64,000 nucleotides of DNA, taken from Verrucomicrobiia bacterium DG1235. Its GTDB lineage: Bacteria > Verrucomicrobiota > Verrucomicrobiia > Opitutales > Opitutaceae. The stretch spans positions 2,589,973 through 2,653,972 of the forward strand of contig DS990592.1 in the NCBI GenBank assembly GCA_000155695.1, written 5' to 3'. Position 1 is the first letter of the stretch. Every line of letters begins with the position of its first letter. The translations under genes and the position numbers were made by a program. The notes below the pieces were generated by a model that saw nothing but the letters and a program-made list of their open reading frames with translations, was not told where the DNA came from and did not search any database. Positions 25,404 through 34,237 of the stretch are shown here, one piece after another.

Positions 25404-28400
25404 ATGAGAGTTACCCAACTTTGTCTTCGACGCGCCTTCCGCTCACTCTTGGCGTCACTAATAATCGGATACGCAACACACTCCGCAACTGCGCAAGAAA
25501 ACGGCGTCCTACGAGAGGTTTGGACTAACATCAGCGGCAACGGAATTGATCGTCTCATCGACAACGAGAACTATCCGGACTCCCCAACTATTCGCGATCT
25601 CGTACCTGAATTTGAATCACCCCTTAACTTTGCCTCGAACTACGGAACGCGAATGCGGGCCTACCTCACCCCTACTCTTAGTGGTGAATTCACTTTTTGG
25701 ATACAGGGAGACGACAATTGCGTCCTCTATTTCAGCGCCGACGGCACACCTAGCTCCGCTGAATTGATCGCCTCCGTCCCCAGCCACACCAATACGTCGG
25801 AATGGGAAAAGTATCCGGAACAGCGATCCGCTAAAATCGCCCTCACCGCAGGACAAACCTACTACCTGGAAGCTCTTCACAAAGAAGGCGGCGGGACTGA
25901 CTTCATAACCGTAAACTGGGACCTCGAAGGTACCTTCGAACGAAGCGCCATTCCGCAAGAAAACCTCACGCCTTACGAAAATGCGCCCGCCTACGACCCT
26001 GAACGAGAGCTCTACATCGAAGCAGGAGAAGCGAAAAACATCTTCCTTCCAGCCGACGAATTTCAACTCTCCGCTAGCGCCTTCTCCAGAACCGGCTCAT
26101 CGGATTCGCTCGCTATCTCCTGGATTCAAATCTCAGGTGACCATGCTACCCTAACCGAATCAGATACTCTCACCCCTACGATCACCGCATCCACCCCCGG
26201 AGAGCGAACTTTCCGTCTCACCGTATCCAACGAATCAGACACGCGCTCTGACGATATTACAGTCACCGTCCATAGCCCGCTCGCCGACGGCACCGGAAGC
26301 TTTACGCAGGAGATTTGGCTCGGCGTCGACGGAGGCGAAATCGGAGCCTTGCTGGACCATGATGACTATCCGACACGTCCTCATCTCCTCCGAACAGTCG
26401 ATTCCCTCGAAGGTCCGCGCCAATGGGGAGACCGATACGGCGTTCGTACCCACGGACTCATTACGCCTCCCGATACCGGTTACTACACTTTCTACGTCAT
26501 GGGTGACGACGCTACCGCCCTCTTCCTTAGCGACAGCGAATCACCAGACAACGCAGAACTGATCTCATACACTCCCGAAAACACCAAAGAGAACAACTGG
26601 ACCCAGTTTCCCGAACAGTCCTCCGATCCAATTCTTCTGGAAAAAGGAAAGAGTTACTACCTAGAACTCCTCTTCGTCGCGCGTTGGGGAAGCGATTTTC
26701 ATGCCGCCGCCTGGAGCTTCGAGGGCGGCGCCATCAATACCATCGGAGGCGAGTTCTTCATCGCCCCTGAAACAGCCAATCTTCAAATACCTGATTTCGA
26801 TTCCGCTGAACGTTTCGTCGTCGAAGCCGGACCCAATCGAACAATCCACAGCCCGGACAACTCAGCCCAGCTCAAGGGCGAAACCCTAAAGTTCAGAGAG
26901 TCCTTCACCGTCGAATCAATCTCTTGGACCCAAACATCCGGTCCGGCCACCGCATCCATCACCTCGGAAAACGAGCTCGCCACCAAGGTGCAGCTCCCCC
27001 AAGAGGGGGTCTACCAATTCAATCTGTCAGTCACCGCCGAAGGTATCGAATCATCGGATACCGTTAGCATAACGCTAACTCCAGCCCTTAGCGACGCCAC
27101 AGGGGGCTTCACCCGCGAGGTGTGGCTTAACCTCAACGGCAGCTCCGTCGACGACCTCCTGGCAAACCCAGATTTTCCCCACAACCCAAACGTCGTAGAC
27201 CAACTCCCATCCCTCGCTGGCCCCATAAACTGGGATACCAACTACGGTTCGCGCTCCACAGGATTCCTAGTTCCTTCGAAGACCGGACCGCACACCTTCT
27301 ATCTATCCGCTGACGATGCCGCCGTCCTTAGCCTCTCATCAGATACCGACCCGAACAAGGCTCAGCAGATTGCCAGCTCCGGACGACGTTCGATTGGAGA
27401 CTACCGTGACGAATCGCAAACGTCCGAGCCGATTCACCTCGAAGAGGGAAAACGCTACTTTATCGAAGTCCTTCACAAACAATACTACGGAAACGACCAT
27501 TTCCAGGTGTCATGGAGTTTTGGTGACGAGAAATATCCGACTCCAATCGGAGGCGGAAACCTCCAGCCGAGCAATCCCAACGCCCTTCCGCTCGATGAAG
27601 CGCTTCCAGAATACGCCTTCGCTGGACCAGATCGCCACTACTACGCGCCAACCAAACGCTTCGACCTTATCGGCGAAATCCTAAAAGTCGGAGAAGAGGA
27701 CCATTTCAACAGCACAACCTGGTCCTACCTCGGCAGCGACAGCGATGTCGTCATAGACGATCCAGCAAATCTATCGACTTCGGTTACCGTTCCTGGAGAA
27801 GGAACCTACACCTTCCGCCTCACACTCAACACAAGCGGAAAGACGCACTACGACGACGTATCCGTTCAAGTACTACCTGCTCTTTCCAACGAAACCAAAG
27901 GTCTAAACCGCGCCGTATGGCTCGGCATCAGTGGCTCTCCTATCGATAGCTTGCTAATGGAAGACCCTCTCCTCAAGTCGCCAACATTCGATGACTTAAT
28001 TCCGAGCGCCGAAACTCCGAATAATTGGACCGACAACTACGGAGCTCACATCATCGGATACGTACACCCTCCCGTCACTGGAGACTACCAATTCTGGATC
28101 GCCGCCAACGATGCCGCCGAGCTCTACATCAGCGCCAACGAAACTCCGGAAGACAGCGTACTCGTCGCCGAGACCACCCGCGCCGTTAGCCCTCGCGATT
28201 GGGATCGCTACGATTCCCAAGAATCGCCCGTCCTCGCGCTCGAAGCGGGTAAAAAGTACTTTATCGAAGCCCTCCACAAGGAGGGCAACCGCTCCGACAA
28301 CCTCGCCGTCGCGTGGTCGGGACCCGGCCTCAATCCTCGCGAAGTCATCACCGCAGGGTACCTGTCACCTATCTACGAAGCTCAGCCGATGGCGGAAAGC

Positions 28401-31400
28401 ATTCTAGTCCTCGCCGGCGAAGATCAATCCCTGCGCTGGCCAAATGACACCGTCGATCTCTTCGCCCGCGTCTACGATCAAAAGGAAGGTCCAGAGCCAC
28501 TTGAATATCAATGGTCCGCCTCGAATCCGAACGTTACCTTCTCAACCCCCTACGCATTCACCAGCCAAGCCAAATTCCCCGGCCCAAGCGCCTATCAACT
28601 CAGCCTGACCGCTTCGGACGGAGTGAATTTCGCCACGGACACGATCCAGGTCACCGTCGCTCCTCCTCTTGCGGACAACGTCGGCGGCATCACCCGAGAA
28701 GTCTGGCTCGACCTTGGCGGCTACCGTATGGACGACCTGATCAATGATCCGCGCTATCCTGATAGTCCTGACATATTGGATACGATCGACTCCTTCGACA
28801 CGCCTAGAAACTGGGCCGACTACTACGGCACTCGCGTTCGCGGATACCTAATCCCTCCAGTTGGTGGCGATTACCAATTCTTCGTCTCGGCCGACGACTA
28901 CGCTCGGGTATCAATAAACACCACGAGCCAATCCTTCGACGGCCTTGCCCAAATAATCGACCTCGAGGGCAACGCATCCTACCTTCGGTGGGATCAACGC
29001 GAAAGCCAAGCGTCCGAGATCATTCGCCTAAACGCGGGGCAAGCCTATCCAATTGAAATGCTGCACCGCGAAAAATCCGGAGGAGACCACGCCGTACTCG
29101 CTTGGAAAATCCCCGGCTCCGACGAGATCGAAGTCATATCCGGCAACTACCTCGCCCCTGCTGAAGTCGCCCCAGCTGTATCCAAAAACCTGATCGTAAT
29201 CGCTCCAAACGACGTTCACCAACGCTGGCCGCAAAACACCGTGGATCTTCGCGGACGAGCAATCGACCAAGTCTTCGGACCCGAGTCGCTAGCGACGCGC
29301 TGGGAGCAAGCTTCTGGACCGGGCAAACTCACTTTCAGCTCAAGCGTTTCTCTCGAAACAAACGTACACGCTTCCGAGCCGGGCGAATACCTGATACACC
29401 TCTACGCCTCCGACGGCAGCGAGGAAATTTTAGACACGATGACCCTTACCATCGACCCAGCTCTCTCCACCCGCACCGGAGCCGCCACCCGATCCAAGTT
29501 CACCGACATCTCGGGAAGCCGTGTTATCGACTTGATCGACAGCGAAAAGTTCCCCAACGCCCCGGACGAATTCGGACCACTCTCCCAGCTGGACACGGAG
29601 CTCAATAGCGACGGCGATACCTACGGCACTCTCGTCACGGGCTTCATCCATCCGCCCGTATCCGGAAACTATCGCTTCAGCGTCACCGGCGACGACTGGG
29701 CAGAGGTCTGGCTCAGTCCAAACGAAAGTCCCGAAAGCAAGGCCATGATCTGCTTCACGCCTCGCGCCACCGATCAATACGAGTGGGATATGTATCCAGA
29801 ATATCAGACATCTACTGAAATCACTCTGGAAGCGGGTGAAAAATATTACATTGAAATCCGTCACAAGGAGCACTCATGGCGCGACCATTTCGCCGTAGCA
29901 TGGCTCCGCCCCGACCAGGACGAAATGACGATCATACAAGGAGCTTACCTCTCCCCGACCGATGAATCGAACCCCATCCTCACTCCAAAGATAAATATCA
30001 TCGGCCTGCCCAATGCCACTATCGCCATCGGCGAATCCTTTAACGATCCTGGCTTCACCGCCCTCGACAGAAACCTTAACGACATTACCGACCAAGTTGT
30101 GGTGACCAACCACGTCGACACGGAAAAGGCGGGCTCCTACTCGGTTCGCTACCAAGTCATAAACCCGAGCACCGGCTTCGCCGAAACTGTCGTGCGCACC
30201 GTTAACGTCGTCGCAGCCGAAAGCCATCCAGCCCTTTACCCGGATCCGTCTTGCAGACCTCCGCTCGTAGTTGATTGGGAAGAGCCGGTGCCGGGCGCTA
30301 TTTCCAGCGCCGCTGCCTCTCGCTTCCTCGCCCAAGCCACCTTCGGCCCGACTAAGTCCGATATCGAACGCCTCCAGACCATCGGCTACGAAGCCTGGAT
30401 CGATGAGCAGCTTTCCATCGAGCCAAGCCTCCACATGCAGCAGATGCTGGAGATCCGCCCCGCTCTCGACGAGCTCGGATACAGAGCCTACTCGGACGAA
30501 CGCCTCGCCACATGGTGGACAAACGCCATCAAGGCCCCCGACCAGCTTCGCCAGCGCGTCGCCTTCGCCCTATCGGAAATTATCGTCATCTCCGACAAAA
30601 ACGTCTTCGGCACCCAAGGCCTCGCCACCGCCAATTACTACGACATCCTCGTGCGAAACGGCCTCGGCAACTACGAGCAGCTTCTCCAGGAAGTCACGGT
30701 AAATCCCATGATGGGCCAGTATCTCACCATGCTCCGTAGCGATAAGGCCGCCCCGGACGAAAACTACGCCCGCGAGATACTGCAGCTCTTCTCGATTGGC
30801 TTAATCATGCTCAATCCAGACGGCACCGAACTCTGCGACGTCAACGGACACAGCATCCCAACCTACGATAACGAACGCATCATCGAGTTCGCTCGGGCCT
30901 TCACGGGTTGGACCTACAACGGGTCTCGAGATTTCAACTACACGCACTACGGCGAGACCGACTACCTCTCCCCCATGATTCCTTACGACGAGCACCACGA
31001 CTTCGGTGCTAAGGAGCTCATGGGTGGCTACACCTTGCCGCAAGGCTTGTCGCCAACCGAAGACCTTCGCCGCGCCGTCAAGCACATCGCCGAGCATCCA
31101 AACGTCGGACCCTTCATCGGACGCCGTCTCATCCAACGCCTCACCACGAGCAACCCAAGCCCCGCGTACATCTACCGCGTCGCAAAGGTCTTCGAAAACG
31201 ACGGTACCGGCCAACGCGGAAACCTCGGAGCAGTCGTCAAGGCCATCCTTCTCGACCCGGAAGCGCGCGACCCGCAGACCTACGGTAGCGCCCACTTCGG
31301 AAAACTCCGCGAGCCTATCCTTCGCCTCACTCACCTCCTCCGCGCCTTCGAGGCGGACACCGCTCACAATCCGCCCGTCTTCGGACGCTACCCGATTAGC

Positions 31401-31829
31401 AATACCACAAGCCCCTTCGGCCAATCTCCCTTACAGGCATCGAGCGTGTTCAACTTCTTCCAACCGGATTACGCGCCCCCTGGAGCCATCATGGACGCCG
31501 GACTCTTTGCTCCGGAATTCGATATCACCACCGAAATCACCACCGTGGATACCGCCAACTACCTCCACGAGGTCATCGATGACGACGTACCGATCTGGTA
31601 CCGCTACTCGGCAAGTATCCGTCCCAACCTTACAAATCTCATCGCCAACGCAGCCAACACGGACGCCGTGCTCGACGAACTCGACACCCTCGTAATGGGC
31701 GGCTCCATGAGCGCCGAAACGCGAGCTATCATCAAGTCCGTCATCGACGCTATTGACGAGCCGGAGGAACGCGCGGAATCCGCCCTCAAGCTCCTCATCT
31801 CCAGCCCAGAATTCTCAATCCAAAAGTAG
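25404..31829 (+). CDS. Giant secreted PA14/Ig-repeat DUF1800 protein, copy 1
   Basis: The 2141-residue protein has a signal peptide (about 1-31, ends ATAQ). Six modules begin near residues 34, 297, 567, 833, 1094 and 1359 (period 261-269). Each has a PA14-like domain opening with 'REVW....G' and containing 'YGTR.RAYLTP..SGEFTFWI', then 'YYLEALHKE'. Five are followed by Ig/REJ-like sandwiches ('SWIQISG', 'TVTVH'). A DUF5011-type Ig domain covers about 1529-1604 (GESFNDPGFTALD). DUF1800 fills about 1636-2141, with FLAQATFGPT, LRQRVAFALSE, DENYAREILQLFSIGL, FTGW and LVQRLTTSNPSP-like motifs. PA14 domains often bind glycans, so surface binding of a polysaccharide is plausible. DUF1800's reaction is not established. 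DUF1501 and GspG-like genes follow within a few bases. Confidence 0.88.
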   Translation: MRVTQLCLRRAFRSLLASLIIGYATHSATAQENGVLREVWTNISGNGIDRLIDNENYPDSPTIRDLVPEFESPLNFASNYGTRMRAYLTPTLSGEFTFWIQGDDNCVLYFSADGTPSSAELIASVPSHTNTSEWEKYPEQRSAKIALTAGQTYYLEALHKEGGGTDFITVNWDLEGTFERSAIPQENLTPYENAPAYDPERELYIEAGEAKNIFLPADEFQLSASAFSRTGSSDSLAISWIQISGDHATLTESDTLTPTITASTPGERTFRLTVSNESDTRSDDITVTVHSPLADGTGSFTQEIWLGVDGGEIGALLDHDDYPTRPHLLRTVDSLEGPRQWGDRYGVRTHGLITPPDTGYYTFYVMGDDATALFLSDSESPDNAELISYTPENTKENNWTQFPEQSSDPILLEKGKSYYLELLFVARWGSDFHAAAWSFEGGAINTIGGEFFIAPETANLQIPDFDSAERFVVEAGPNRTIHSPDNSAQLKGETLKFRESFTVESISWTQTSGPATASITSENELATKVQLPQEGVYQFNLSVTAEGIESSDTVSITLTPALSDATGGFTREVWLNLNGSSVDDLLANPDFPHNPNVVDQLPSLAGPINWDTNYGSRSTGFLVPSKTGPHTFYLSADDAAVLSLSSDTDPNKAQQIASSGRRSIGDYRDESQTSEPIHLEEGKRYFIEVLHKQYYGNDHFQVSWSFGDEKYPTPIGGGNLQPSNPNALPLDEALPEYAFAGPDRHYYAPTKRFDLIGEILKVGEEDHFNSTTWSYLGSDSDVVIDDPANLSTSVTVPGEGTYTFRLTLNTSGKTHYDDVSVQVLPALSNETKGLNRAVWLGISGSPIDSLLMEDPLLKSPTFDDLIPSAETPNNWTDNYGAHIIGYVHPPVTGDYQFWIAANDAAELYISANETPEDSVLVAETTRAVSPRDWDRYDSQESPVLALEAGKKYFIEALHKEGNRSDNLAVAWSGPGLNPREVITAGYLSPIYEAQPMAESILVLAGEDQSLRWPNDTVDLFARVYDQKEGPEPLEYQWSASNPNVTFSTPYAFTSQAKFPGPSAYQLSLTASDGVNFATDTIQVTVAPPLADNVGGITREVWLDLGGYRMDDLINDPRYPDSPDILDTIDSFDTPRNWADYYGTRVRGYLIPPVGGDYQFFVSADDYARVSINTTSQSFDGLAQIIDLEGNASYLRWDQRESQASEIIRLNAGQAYPIEMLHREKSGGDHAVLAWKIPGSDEIEVISGNYLAPAEVAPAVSKNLIVIAPNDVHQRWPQNTVDLRGRAIDQVFGPESLATRWEQASGPGKLTFSSSVSLETNVHASEPGEYLIHLYASDGSEEILDTMTLTIDPALSTRTGAATRSKFTDISGSRVIDLIDSEKFPNAPDEFGPLSQLDTELNSDGDTYGTLVTGFIHPPVSGNYRFSVTGDDWAEVWLSPNESPESKAMICFTPRATDQYEWDMYPEYQTSTEITLEAGEKYYIEIRHKEHSWRDHFAVAWLRPDQDEMTIIQGAYLSPTDESNPILTPKINIIGLPNATIAIGESFNDPGFTALDRNLNDITDQVVVTNHVDTEKAGSYSVRYQVINPSTGFAETVVRTVNVVAAESHPALYPDPSCRPPLVVDWEEPVPGAISSAAASRFLAQATFGPTKSDIERLQTIGYEAWIDEQLSIEPSLHMQQMLEIRPALDELGYRAYSDERLATWWTNAIKAPDQLRQRVAFALSEIIVISDKNVFGTQGLATANYYDILVRNGLGNYEQLLQEVTVNPMMGQYLTMLRSDKAAPDENYAREILQLFSIGLIMLNPDGTELCDVNGHSIPTYDNERIIEFARAFTGWTYNGSRDFNYTHYGETDYLSPMIPYDEHHDFGAKELMGGYTLPQGLSPTEDLRRAVKHIAEHPNVGPFIGRRLIQRLTTSNPSPAYIYRVAKVFENDGTGQRGNLGAVVKAILLDPEARDPQTYGSAHFGKLREPILRLTHLLRAFEADTAHNPPVFGRYPISNTTSPFGQSPLQASSVFNFFQPDYAPPGAIMDAGLFAPEFDITTEITTVDTANYLHEVIDDDVPIWYRYSASIRPNLTNLIANAANTDAVLDELDTLVMGGSMSAETRAIIKSVIDAIDEPEERAESALKLLISSPEFSIQK

Positions 31830-31835
31830 ATCGCT

Positions 31836-33239
31836 ATGAATCCAGAAACCGACTTTAAAAACGTAAACCGCCGCAGCTTCCTCCGACTCTCCGCCTGCGC
31901 CGCGGTAGGGACTTCTAGCATGTTCTCTACCTTGTTCAACCTCCGCCAGCTCAATGCCGCCACAGCTGCAGCGACTTCCGGACCGGACGGAGACGACTAC
32001 AAGGCCATCGTCTGCATCTTCCTCTACGGCGGAAACGACGCCAACAACCTGCTCGTCCCAACCGATCTAGCCAACTACAACGTCTACGCCGCTGGACGAG
32101 AACAGCTCTCCATTCCGCAAGCCGAACTACTCGCCCTCAACTCCCTCAACACGGACGGGCGCTCCTTCGGTATCCACCCGTCCATGACAGGGTGCCACGA
32201 GCTTTTCAACAGCGGAGACCTCGCCCTCGTTTCAAACGTCGGCACCCTCCTCGCTCCGGCAACTCTCGCCGACTACCGGAATCGCACCGCAGCCATACCC
32301 GACCACCTCTTTTCCCACAGCGACCAACAAGTCCTCTGGCAAACCTCCGTCAACGAAAACGCCTCCGTCGACCCGACTGGCTGGGGCGGCCGCATCGCCG
32401 ACCTCATCCACTCCAGCCACAACGACTCCAGCATCTCCATGCTCGTCTCGCTCGCAGGTTCGAATTTCTTCCAAGTCGGCCACTCGCTTCTTCCCTTCCG
32501 TACCGACGCAAACGGCTCCAGCACCTACGACATCCTAAACGGCTGGGATCAACACGCGACCACTAGAGCCGAAGGCTTCCGCAGCCTCCTCGACAAGGAA
32601 TACGCGAACCGCATGGAAAAAGCCTTCGCCGACATCTCCAACTCCGCTATCAAGAATGCGGATACATTCAACGACGCCATCGCCGCCTCCAGCGATTTCG
32701 AGATGTTGCCAAACTCCAGCCTGGGCAACCAGCTTCGTATGGTCGCCAAACTCATCCAGTCTCGCCAAGCCCTCGGCCAACGCAGGCAAATCTTCTTCGT
32801 CGCCACTGGCGGATTCGACACCCACGGCCCGCAACTCGGTCAACACGCCGGACTGCTCGGCGGCCTGGACGAATCCATCAAAGGCTTCCACGAAGCCCTC
32901 ACCTCCATCGAAGCCCAAGACTGCGTCACCTCCTTTACCGCATCCGATTTCGGACGCACCTTCGACACCAACGGCCGCGGCTCCGACCACGGCTGGGGCA
33001 GTCACCACATCGTCATGGGCGGGGCCGTCAACGGCCAGCGCATCTACGGCGACTTCCCCGACCTCGCCTTCGGAAACAGCCTCGATACCGGACGCGGCCG
33101 CTGGCTCCCGACCACCTCAGTCGATCAATACGGAGCCACCATCGCCCGCTGGTTCGGTATCCCCGAAAGCGAGCTGCCAACCGTCTTCCCGAACATCGGA
33201 AATTTCGCCACCTCCAACCTCGGCTTCATGGGCAACTAA
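31836..33239 (+). CDS. Tat-exported DUF1501 protein, copy 1
   Basis: The 467-residue protein begins with a twin-arginine signal (NRRSFLRLSACAAVGTSS, about 10-27). The rest is DUF1501, a family with an alkaline phosphatase/sulfatase-like fold. Typical stretches are KAIVCIFLYGGNDANNLLVP (about 57-76), FGIHPSM, LFSHSDQQVLWQTS, FFVATGGFDTHGPQ, TASDFGRTFDTNGRGSDHGWG and GRWLPTTSVDQYGATIARWFG. The conserved His and Asp residues could bind metal, but no reaction is established. It starts 6 bp after the DUF1800 gene; the DUF1800-DUF1501 pairing is common in Planctomycetes and Verrucomicrobiota. Its paralogue at 39904 is very similar. Confidence 0.92.
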   Translation: MNPETDFKNVNRRSFLRLSACAAVGTSSMFSTLFNLRQLNAATAAATSGPDGDDYKAIVCIFLYGGNDANNLLVPTDLANYNVYAAGREQLSIPQAELLALNSLNTDGRSFGIHPSMTGCHELFNSGDLALVSNVGTLLAPATLADYRNRTAAIPDHLFSHSDQQVLWQTSVNENASVDPTGWGGRIADLIHSSHNDSSISMLVSLAGSNFFQVGHSLLPFRTDANGSSTYDILNGWDQHATTRAEGFRSLLDKEYANRMEKAFADISNSAIKNADTFNDAIAASSDFEMLPNSSLGNQLRMVAKLIQSRQALGQRRQIFFVATGGFDTHGPQLGQHAGLLGGLDESIKGFHEALTSIEAQDCVTSFTASDFGRTFDTNGRGSDHGWGSHHIVMGGAVNGQRIYGDFPDLAFGNSLDTGRGRWLPTTSVDQYGATIARWFGIPESELPTVFPNIGNFATSNLGFMGN

Positions 33240-33242
33240 TCA

Positions 33243-33824
33243 GTGGCAGCGAAAAACAAAATCACCGTAACAATAGCCGCGGTCGCCATCCTCGGCGTCG
33301 GCGTCTACCTCGGATCTCATTTCGGAGGATCGTCACCAAACGACGAATACGCGAACTCCGGCCCCGGCAAGCGCGCCGCCTCCCCAGAAGAAGTCGCCGC
33401 CATTCGAAGCATCCCAAAACCGAAAGCGTCCGCGTCAAGCGCTCCCGCCGCCAGTTCGGAAGAACCCGCCCCCATCAACGCTCTCGCTCGCCTCAACCTG
33501 CCCGACTCCGAGCCCATCGCCGACGTGCTCATCCTCGAGCACCTCCTCAGCGAAGTGCATTCCCTATTCCAAGAGCTCCCAACCGGCGAACACGACGAAA
33601 TCGTCGCCTTTCTCCAAGGAGCCAACCCCCGCCAAATCGAATATATCTCAGCCAACGATCCTAACCTGAACGAAGACGGAAAAATCGTCGATCGCTGGGG
33701 CACCCCTTTCTTCTTTCACACTCTGAGCAGACACCGAATCGAAGTCCGCTCAGCCGGCCCAGATCAACTCCATTGGAGCGACGATGACCTCGTCACCGAA
33801 TCGCTAGAAACCCAAAATATCTAG
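33243..33824 (+). CDS. Membrane-anchored GspG-like protein, copy 1
   Basis: The 193-residue protein has an N-terminal membrane helix (about 7-26, VTIAAVAILGVGVYLGSHFG), a low-complexity Ser/Ala/Pro linker (about 45-75), and a C-terminal domain with NEDGKIVDRWGTPFFFHTLS, then SAGPDQLHWSDDDL. The latter matches the 'D.WG.P..Y...SAGPD...DDD' pattern of type II secretion major pseudopilin GspG C-termini. There is no prepilin peptidase site, so it is unlikely to be a normal pilin. The start is GTG 33243, 3 bp after the DUF1501 gene. It may anchor or help secrete the other two products; this is inference. The same three-gene order recurs downstream. Confidence 0.7.
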   Translation: MAAKNKITVTIAAVAILGVGVYLGSHFGGSSPNDEYANSGPGKRAASPEEVAAIRSIPKPKASASSAPAASSEEPAPINALARLNLPDSEPIADVLILEHLLSEVHSLFQELPTGEHDEIVAFLQGANPRQIEYISANDPNLNEDGKIVDRWGTPFFFHTLSRHRIEVRSAGPDQLHWSDDDLVTESLETQNI

Positions 33825-33848
33825 GAAAAGGTCTGTTACCCTTTTCCT
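33823..33848 (+). terminator. Hairpin closing cassette 1
   Basis: AGGAAAAGG (33823-33831) pairs with CCTTTTCCT (33840-33848), 9 bp perfect, 8-nt loop, starting at the stop codon of the third gene. No long T run follows, so termination may be partial. Confidence 0.5.
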
Positions 33849-34237
33849 GGATATATCATTTTCATCGGTCCAGCCTATCGCGAAAAGAGTCCACCCTGCA
33901 GCGCGTCCGTCGCGCTGATATGGATACAGAGATTCGCATACGATTCGCTACCTCGCCCATAACGCGTAAGGCTTCTCATTATCCTTAACTACGGGGCTAA
34001 AGCGACTTTCATTAAGGCTTAACCCCCTTGCTATTCCCGTTTTCGAAAACCCCTATTCGAATATCAGGATTCTGTCGCTATTCGTTTCTACTAATCCGGC
34101 AGCAAAGTGGGAATTTGTTGCCATTTAGGAGCAACTATCAATCTATATTAGCGCCTTCGACAACTCTCGAATGAACACGCATCTTAGCGTCCGACTTCGA
34201 CTCACCAAATCCAACTCAGTTCCGCACGCTCGAATCG
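33849..34237. other. Spacer between the two DUF1800 cassettes
   Basis: No gene is seen. It includes an imperfect inverted repeat (GGCAGCAAA 34098-34106 with TTTGTTGCC 34114-34122), a possible operator about 115 bp before the second cassette. It shows no obvious resemblance to the leader of the first cassette, so the duplicated genes may be controlled differently. Confidence 0.4.
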
